Below are positions 4,877-9,366 of a stretch of DNA of 9,366 bases, piece after piece. Source of the DNA: Legionella genomosp. 1 (lineage in GTDB: Bacteria; Pseudomonadota; Gammaproteobacteria; Legionellales; Legionellaceae); NCBI GenBank assembly GCA_945901965.1, contig CAMDMN010000070.1, positions 1-9,366 of the forward strand, written 5' to 3'. Within the stretch, counting starts at the first letter, position 1. Every line of letters starts with the position of its first letter. Below the pieces are notes generated by a model that saw nothing but the letters and a program-made list of their open reading frames with translations, had not been told where the DNA came from and did no database searches. Made by a program: the position numbers and the translations under genes.

Positions 4877-6199
4877 ATGAAACGTAATATTATGGAACAA
4901 CTCATTACATGGAAAAATGATCCAAGCCGTAAGCCTCTTTTATTATATGGCGCACGTCAGGTTGGTAAAACGTATTCCCTTAAGACTTTTGCAAATCAGT
5001 CATACAAAGATCATGTGTATTTAAATTTTGAAGATAATCCAGTTTTAAAAAAATATTTTGAAGATAGCTTAAATCCAAATGATATTATTTTCAAATTGAG
5101 CATTCATTTTAATAAGCCTATTTTACCCCATAGCACATTGATCATATTTGATGAGGTTCAAGAGTGCCCTAGTGCGTTAAATAGTTTAAAATGTTTTAAT
5201 GAAGATGCTAATGATTATCATATCTGTGCTTGTGGTTCATTGCTAGGTGTTAAAATTGGGCAACAAGAAGGTTTTCCGGTTGGCAAAGTTAATTTTAGGC
5301 ATTTATTTCCATTAAGTTTTTTGGAGTTTTTAGATGCTATTAATGAAACAAGATTAAAGGAATATATCACATCTATTACTACTATAGCCCCATTACCTGA
5401 GCCTTTTCACTCCAAGCTTAATCAATTATTACGGATTTATTATTATACAGGCGGTATGCCAGAAGCTGTTTTGACTTATGTAAATCAACAGGACTTTAAT
5501 GCGGTAAGAATTGTACATAAAGATATCTTAAAATCATATGATCTTGATTTTTCAAAGCATGCGGCAAAACATTTAAGTCTTAAGATATCAGAAATTTGGA
5601 ATTCTATTCCAAGCCAATTGGCAAAAGAAAATAAAAAATTTGTTTATTCCCTAGTGCGAACAGGCGCACGTGCTAGAGAATATGAGGAAGCAATTCAGTG
5701 GCTACATGCAGCGGGGCTTGTATATAAAATATACAATATTTCAACTCCCAAAATACCATTAAAAGCATATTATCATTTAGATTTTTTTAAAATTTATCTT
5801 ATTGATGTAGGGTTATTAAATACAATTTCAGAGTTACCCATTAAAACATTATTAGATGGCGAAAAGCTATTTCAAGAATTCAGAGGTGCTCTTACTGAAA
5901 ATTATGTATTTCAGGCACTAGCCCCATTGTTCGATAATCAATATTATTGGACAAGCCAAGGTATTGCGAAAATAGATTGTATCATCCAAAGAGAAGGGGA
6001 AATTATCCCGCTAGAGGTAAAATCAAATACCTCGATTAAATCTAAAAGTTTGAAAGTATATAATGAAAAGTATCATCCTAACTTAAATATCCGCACATCT
6101 ATGTTAAATCTAAAACAAGATGGAAATATATTAAATGTTCCATTATATCTTCTTGGTGAAATCAATCAAATCTTAGCGCGCTGTAATAAAATAAGTTGA
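4877..6199 (+). CDS. AAA+ ATPase with C-terminal DUF4143 nuclease-like domain
   Basis: The 440-residue product has the architecture of the AAA_14 + DUF4143 family. The N-terminal ATPase has Walker A GARQVGKT (25-32), Walker B LIIFDEVQECP (88-98) and a sensor-like ACGSLLG (118-124). FPLSFLEFL (144-152) and YYYTGGMPEAVLTYV (188-202) are typical family signatures. The C-terminal part has FRGALTENYVFQAL (335-348), YYWTSQGIAKIDCII (356-370) and IPLEVKSN (377-384). The spaced Asp367...Glu380-x-Lys382 is the arrangement of PD-(D/E)xK nuclease-like folds. The family is widespread and patchy in bacteria and archaea and its biological role is not established. It is a single gene, not in an operon, preceded by a large inverted repeat and a weak GGGTG Shine-Dalgarno, and convergent with clpB. 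The protein is intact, and patchy distribution plus the repeat-rich flank suggest acquisition by transfer. Confidence 0.9.
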   Translation: MKRNIMEQLITWKNDPSRKPLLLYGARQVGKTYSLKTFANQSYKDHVYLNFEDNPVLKKYFEDSLNPNDIIFKLSIHFNKPILPHSTLIIFDEVQECPSALNSLKCFNEDANDYHICACGSLLGVKIGQQEGFPVGKVNFRHLFPLSFLEFLDAINETRLKEYITSITTIAPLPEPFHSKLNQLLRIYYYTGGMPEAVLTYVNQQDFNAVRIVHKDILKSYDLDFSKHAAKHLSLKISEIWNSIPSQLAKENKKFVYSLVRTGARAREYEEAIQWLHAAGLVYKIYNISTPKIPLKAYYHLDFFKIYLIDVGLLNTISELPIKTLLDGEKLFQEFRGALTENYVFQALAPLFDNQYYWTSQGIAKIDCIIQREGEIIPLEVKSNTSIKSKSLKVYNEKYHPNLNIRTSMLNLKQDGNILNVPLYLLGEINQILARCNKIS

Positions 6200-6216
6200 T
6201 CTCATTAAATATGTAG

Positions 6217-6236
6217 CCCGGTTGTAGGCAACCGGG
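6217..6236. repeat. GC-rich hairpin between convergent genes
   Basis: CCCGGTTG and CAACCGGG form a perfect 8-bp stem with a TAGG loop, in the 47 bases between the stops of the AAA ATPase gene and clpB. TAGCCCGG-type palindromes are common intergenic repeats in many bacteria. It may serve as a bidirectional transcript end, but neither side has a T-run, so a factor-independent terminator is not well supported. Confidence 0.6.
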
Positions 6237-6246
6237 AACATCTATG

Positions 6247-8826
6247 TTATTTTCCCCTTTTAAACTGCAATTCATCTTTACTCCAAGATACTTCAATCGT
6301 TTGACCTGGTTGAAATTTCCCATTAAGTAATGCTTGCGCCAAAGGATTTTCTAGTTGTTGCTGTATTGTCCTTTTTAATGGGCGCGCGCCATATACTGGA
6401 TCAAATCCTGCTTCAGCTAAGTGATCTAGAGCTTCTGGAGTTAGTTTTAATTTAATATCTTGAAGACTTAATCGCTGTTGCAAATAATTAATTTGGATAG
6501 ATGCAATATTTGCAATTTGCTCTTTGGTTAATGCATGGAAAACTACAGAATCATCAATGCGATTAATAAACTCTGGTCTAAAGTGCTTGCTAACCAATTC
6601 CATAACAGCTAATTTAACTTCATTGTAGCTAGATTTAGAGCCTAACTCTTGAATTAAATGTGACCCTAAATTTGAAGTCATGACAATAACCGTATTACGA
6701 AAATCAACAGTTCTTCCTTGTCCATCAGTAAGTCTGCCATCATCTAATACTTGTAATAAAATATTAAACACATCAGGATGAGCTTTTTCTATTTCATCAA
6801 GTAAAATCACAGAATATGGTCGGCGGCGAATAGCTTCAGTTAAATATCCGCCTTCCTCATAGCCCACATATCCTGGAGGCGCGCCAATTAATCTTGCGAC
6901 CGAATGCTTTTCCATAAATTCTGACATATCAATCCGAACCATGGCATCAACAGTATCAAAAAGAAAGGTTGCTAATGCTTTACATAGTTCAGTTTTACCA
7001 ACACCAGTTGGGCCTAAAAATAAAAATGATCCAATAGGGCGATTTGGATCTGATAAGCCAGCACGTGATCGACGAATAGCATTAGAAACTGCATCAACCG
7101 CTTCATTTTGACCAATCAAGCGCGCATGTAAGGCTTTTTCCATGTGCAGTAATTTTTCTTTTTCACCTTCTAGCATTTTAGCAACAGGGATCCCTGTCCA
7201 TTTTGACACAACTTCTGCTATTTCTTCTTCGGTAACTTTATTGCGCACAAGTTTAGTTTCTTGGCTTTCTGCACTAGATACTTCAACTAATTGTTTTTCA
7301 AGCTCAGGAATTCGACCATATTGTAATTCAGACATATGGGTAAGATCGCCCGCTCTTCTTGCAGTTTCTAATTCAAGCCTTGCTTTTTCTAAGGCTTCTT
7401 TGATGTGGGTTGCGCCATGTAATACTGCTTTTTCAGCTTTCCATAGTTCTTCAAGTTCAGAGCTTGATTTTTCAAGCTCGGCAATACTTTCTTGTAAATC
7501 AGATAGACGCTTTTTTGAAGCTTCGTCATGTTCTTTTTTTAATGCTTCTCGTTCTATTTTTAATTGAATAAGTTTGCGATCTAATTTATCTAAACTTTCA
7601 GGCTTAGAATCAATTTCCATCCTAATAAGGCTACCCGCCTCATCAATTAAATCAATAGCTTTGTCAGGTAATTGGCGATCGGTTATATAACGATAAGATA
7701 AAGTTGCTGCAGCAACAATGGCGGGATCTGTTATCTCCACACCATGATGAACTTCATATCGTTCTTTTAAACCACGTAAGATAGCAATGGTATCTTCAAC
7801 TGATGGCTCATTAACTAATACTTTTTGAAAGCGGCGCTCAAGGGCTGCGTCTTTTTCAATATATTGGCGGTATTCATTAAGGGTTGTCGCACCTATGCAA
7901 TGTAATTCCCCGCGTGCAAGGGCAGGTTTTAGCATATTGCCAGCATCCATCGAACCTTCAGCTTTACCTGCACCAACCATGGTGTGTAATTCATCGATAA
8001 ATAAAATAATTTGGCCTTCTTGTTTCGATAGATCTTTTAATACTGCCTTTAAACGCTCTTCAAATTCACCGCGAAACTTAGCTCCAGCAATTAACGCGCC
8101 CATATCAAGAGATAGTAAACGCTTAGACTTTAAGCCTTCAGGAACTTCGCCATTAATAATGCGCTGTGCTAAGCCTTCAACAATTGCAGTTTTACCAACG
8201 CCAGGCTCCCCAATTAAAACTGGATTATTTTTAGTGCGACGTTGTAATACTTGAATAGTACGACGAATTTCATCATCACGACCTATTACTGGATCAAGCT
8301 TTCCAAGTTCAGCACGCTCAGTTAAATCAACGGTATATTTTTCCAAAGCTTGCCTTTGTTCTTCAGCATTTTGATCAGTCACAGTCTCTCCATTTCTAAG
8401 ATCATCAATAGCTTTTTCTATTGCTTTAGGTTCAGCTCCCGCTTGTTTTAGTAATTTTGAGAGTGAGCTATCTTCATTAATAGCGGCAAGCAAAAATAAT
8501 TCTGATGAAATAAAATTATCTTTACGTTGTTGGGATAATTTATCCGTAAGATTTAATAAGCGGTTAAGAGAATTGGATATATGAATTTCTCCACCAGTGC
8601 CTGAAACTTTAGGAAGTCTATCGAGGGCTTGGTCTAATAAAGTTCTTAATTGAGAAATATTTACATGGGCTTTAGCAAGTAGGGGCCTTAAACTTCCACC
8701 TTGTTGATCAAGCATCGCTTTCAATAAATGTTCAGGCTCAATGAATCCTGCATCGCGACCGATTGCTAAAGATTGCGCATCAGCTAAAGCCATTTGGAAT
8801 TTTGATGTAAGTTTATCCATTCTCAT
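6247..8826 (-). CDS. clpB: ATP-dependent disaggregase chaperone ClpB
   Basis: This cytoplasmic hexameric Hsp100 protein extracts polypeptides from aggregates together with DnaK/DnaJ/GrpE after heat stress. It has 859 residues (E. coli 857). In order: the N-terminal repeat domain (1 to about 145; MRMDKLTSKFQMALADAQS), the first AAA+ domain with Walker A GEPGVGKT (206-213), Walker B ILFIDEL (274-280) and arginine pair 331-332, the coiled-coil middle domain (about 410-525), then the second AAA+ domain with Walker A GPTGVGKT (605-612), pore loop GYVG (652-655) and Walker B VILLDE (673-678). There is no ClpP-binding IGF loop context, consistent with ClpB rather than ClpA. The start at 8826 has AAGG seven bases upstream and aligns with E. 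coli ClpB. A sigma32-like promoter lies upstream and an internal start is present. Confidence 0.98.
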   Translation of the reverse strand: MRMDKLTSKFQMALADAQSLAIGRDAGFIEPEHLLKAMLDQQGGSLRPLLAKAHVNISQLRTLLDQALDRLPKVSGTGGEIHISNSLNRLLNLTDKLSQQRKDNFISSELFLLAAINEDSSLSKLLKQAGAEPKAIEKAIDDLRNGETVTDQNAEEQRQALEKYTVDLTERAELGKLDPVIGRDDEIRRTIQVLQRRTKNNPVLIGEPGVGKTAIVEGLAQRIINGEVPEGLKSKRLLSLDMGALIAGAKFRGEFEERLKAVLKDLSKQEGQIILFIDELHTMVGAGKAEGSMDAGNMLKPALARGELHCIGATTLNEYRQYIEKDAALERRFQKVLVNEPSVEDTIAILRGLKERYEVHHGVEITDPAIVAAATLSYRYITDRQLPDKAIDLIDEAGSLIRMEIDSKPESLDKLDRKLIQLKIEREALKKEHDEASKKRLSDLQESIAELEKSSSELEELWKAEKAVLHGATHIKEALEKARLELETARRAGDLTHMSELQYGRIPELEKQLVEVSSAESQETKLVRNKVTEEEIAEVVSKWTGIPVAKMLEGEKEKLLHMEKALHARLIGQNEAVDAVSNAIRRSRAGLSDPNRPIGSFLFLGPTGVGKTELCKALATFLFDTVDAMVRIDMSEFMEKHSVARLIGAPPGYVGYEEGGYLTEAIRRRPYSVILLDEIEKAHPDVFNILLQVLDDGRLTDGQGRTVDFRNTVIVMTSNLGSHLIQELGSKSSYNEVKLAVMELVSKHFRPEFINRIDDSVVFHALTKEQIANIASIQINYLQQRLSLQDIKLKLTPEALDHLAEAGFDPVYGARPLKRTIQQQLENPLAQALLNGKFQPGQTIEVSWSKDELQFKRGK
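8380..8391 (-). promoter_or_regulatory. Internal Shine-Dalgarno plus GTG start for the short ClpB isoform
   Basis: On the minus strand GGAGA (8387-8391) precedes an in-frame GTG (8380-8382) by four bases. This GTG is codon 149, the same residue at which E. coli ClpB starts its N-terminally shortened form (about 80 kDa). Conservation of both the Shine-Dalgarno and the GTG rather than another valine codon suggests that dual translation initiation is retained. Confidence 0.6.
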
Positions 8827-8881
8827 GATATTGCCTTATTAAATGTTTAGACCATATTTTAATTATTGCTCTCTTGTCGTA

Positions 8882-8909
8882 AGATGAGGATTATTTTATT
8901 AAAAACAAG
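8882..8909 (-). promoter_or_regulatory. Sigma32-like heat-shock promoter of clpB
   Basis: Read on the minus strand: CTTGTTT (8903-8909), a 13-base spacer, then CCTCATCT (8882-8889). The heat-shock consensus is CTTGAAA with CCCCATNT at 13-15 bases, so the -10 element has one mismatch and the CTTG core is intact. It lies about 55 bases before the clpB start, and its -35 element lies nine bases before the divergent peptidase gene's ATG. Confidence 0.7.
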
Positions 8910-8917
8910 TAGTAAAA

Positions 8918-9366
8918 ATGAATAATGATAATGTATCAGTTGAAAACTCAAATGCACAAGCTTTATTAAACCAAATCGTTCTCGATTATATGCGGGATAA
9001 TAAACGTAAAAAATATGGGCGATGGTTTAAAAGATTTATTTTTGTAATTTTAATTGCTTGGGCTGCGTATGAGTTTTTTGCCATGCATACAAAAGATACA
9101 AAAGATCGCTTAAAACCTCATGTTGGTTTGGTCGACCTTAAAGGTGAAATTTTTGATAATAAAGCAGCGGATTCTGATAATTTTATTAAAGGTTTAAAAT
9201 CTGCTTATAAATCTAAGGCATTAAAAGCAATAGTTTTGCGTATTGATAGCCCTGGTGGAAGTCCTGTACAAGCTGATTATATGTATAACACGATTAAATA
9301 TTACCGCCAAAAGCATGCTGATATTAAAATTTATGCAGTATGTGTCGATATGTGCGCATCAGCGGC
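8918..9366 (+). CDS. sppA: S49-family signal peptide peptidase (SppA-like), truncated at the right edge
   Basis: The frame is open from the ATG at 8918 to the window end (149 codons). A cytoplasmic N-terminus rich in Asn, Lys and Arg is followed by one membrane segment at about 39-55 (RFIFVILIAWAAYEFFAM), the layout of membrane-anchored short SppA proteins. The protease fold begins HVGLVDLKGEIFD (68-80), then AIVLRIDSPGGSPVQAD (104-120) with the family signature SPGG. The last visible residues, VCVDMCASA, reach the nucleophile: Ser148 is the expected catalytic serine of the Ser-Lys dyad, and the lysine would lie beyond the window. The enzyme degrades cleaved signal peptides in the inner membrane. 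It is divergent from clpB with 91 bases between starts. A weak promoter (TTGTCG 8874-8879, TATTAA 8897-8902) is possible. No strong Shine-Dalgarno is visible, so the exact start is moderately sure. Confidence 0.9.
   Translation, partial: MNNDNVSVENSNAQALLNQIVLDYMRDNKRKKYGRWFKRFIFVILIAWAAYEFFAMHTKDTKDRLKPHVGLVDLKGEIFDNKAADSDNFIKGLKSAYKSKALKAIVLRIDSPGGSPVQADYMYNTIKYYRQKHADIKIYAVCVDMCASA

Noticed and set aside
6217..6236. Hairpin between the AAA ATPase gene and clpB as an intrinsic terminator
   Set aside because: The stem is strong but no T-run follows on either strand, so it is listed as a repeat-type hairpin.
7142..8254. Open frames on the plus strand inside clpB (7142-7567, 7895-8254)
   Set aside because: They are antisense to a well conserved clpB frame, are rich in Ser and Phe as expected of shadow translations, and have no credible start signals.

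Overview
The window is AT-rich and dense with genes. It looks like a gammaproteobacterial chromosome, with Legionellales as my best guess. Housekeeping genes of clear gammaproteobacterial type (mpl, clpB, an sppA-like S49 peptidase) surround an accessory block full of short palindromic repeats. The placement is an inference from protein similarity recalled from memory and from base composition; no search was run.

Layout. Left edge: the 3' part of a multi-spanning membrane protein, followed 9 bases later by the peptidoglycan-recycling ligase mpl (506-1873). Accessory block (about 1874-4876): a repeat cluster, a secreted protein with a degenerate GH18-like motif (2283-3419, +), and a convergent outer-membrane beta-barrel protein (3427-4197, -), then about 680 non-coding bases. 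Next come an AAA+ ATPase of the AAA_14/DUF4143 type (4877-6199, +), a convergent clpB (6247-8826, -), and a divergent, right-truncated S49 peptidase gene (8918 to the end).

The main find is a pair of small non-coding MITE-like elements, at 2041-2218 and 4257-4427. They share a 19-21 bp terminal inverted repeat (CATATCATTACCCACAAGT) and each is flanked by a perfect 8-bp target duplication (GCAGCGGT and TTCGCGGG). Between the termini they carry unrelated long palindromes. Both sit at the same position, to the base, in the right arm of a GC-rich REP-like hairpin repeat. A third, uninterrupted copy of that repeat lies next to the first element. The elements end 59-64 bp upstream of the two surface or secreted genes.

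Regulation that can be read from the sequence: a near-consensus sigma70 promoter just outside the first element; a 27-bp inverted repeat holding a CRP-like site (TGTGA-N6-TCACG) upstream of the AAA ATPase; a sigma32-like heat-shock promoter upstream of clpB; and a conserved internal GTG start with its own Shine-Dalgarno inside clpB, which would give the short ClpB isoform.
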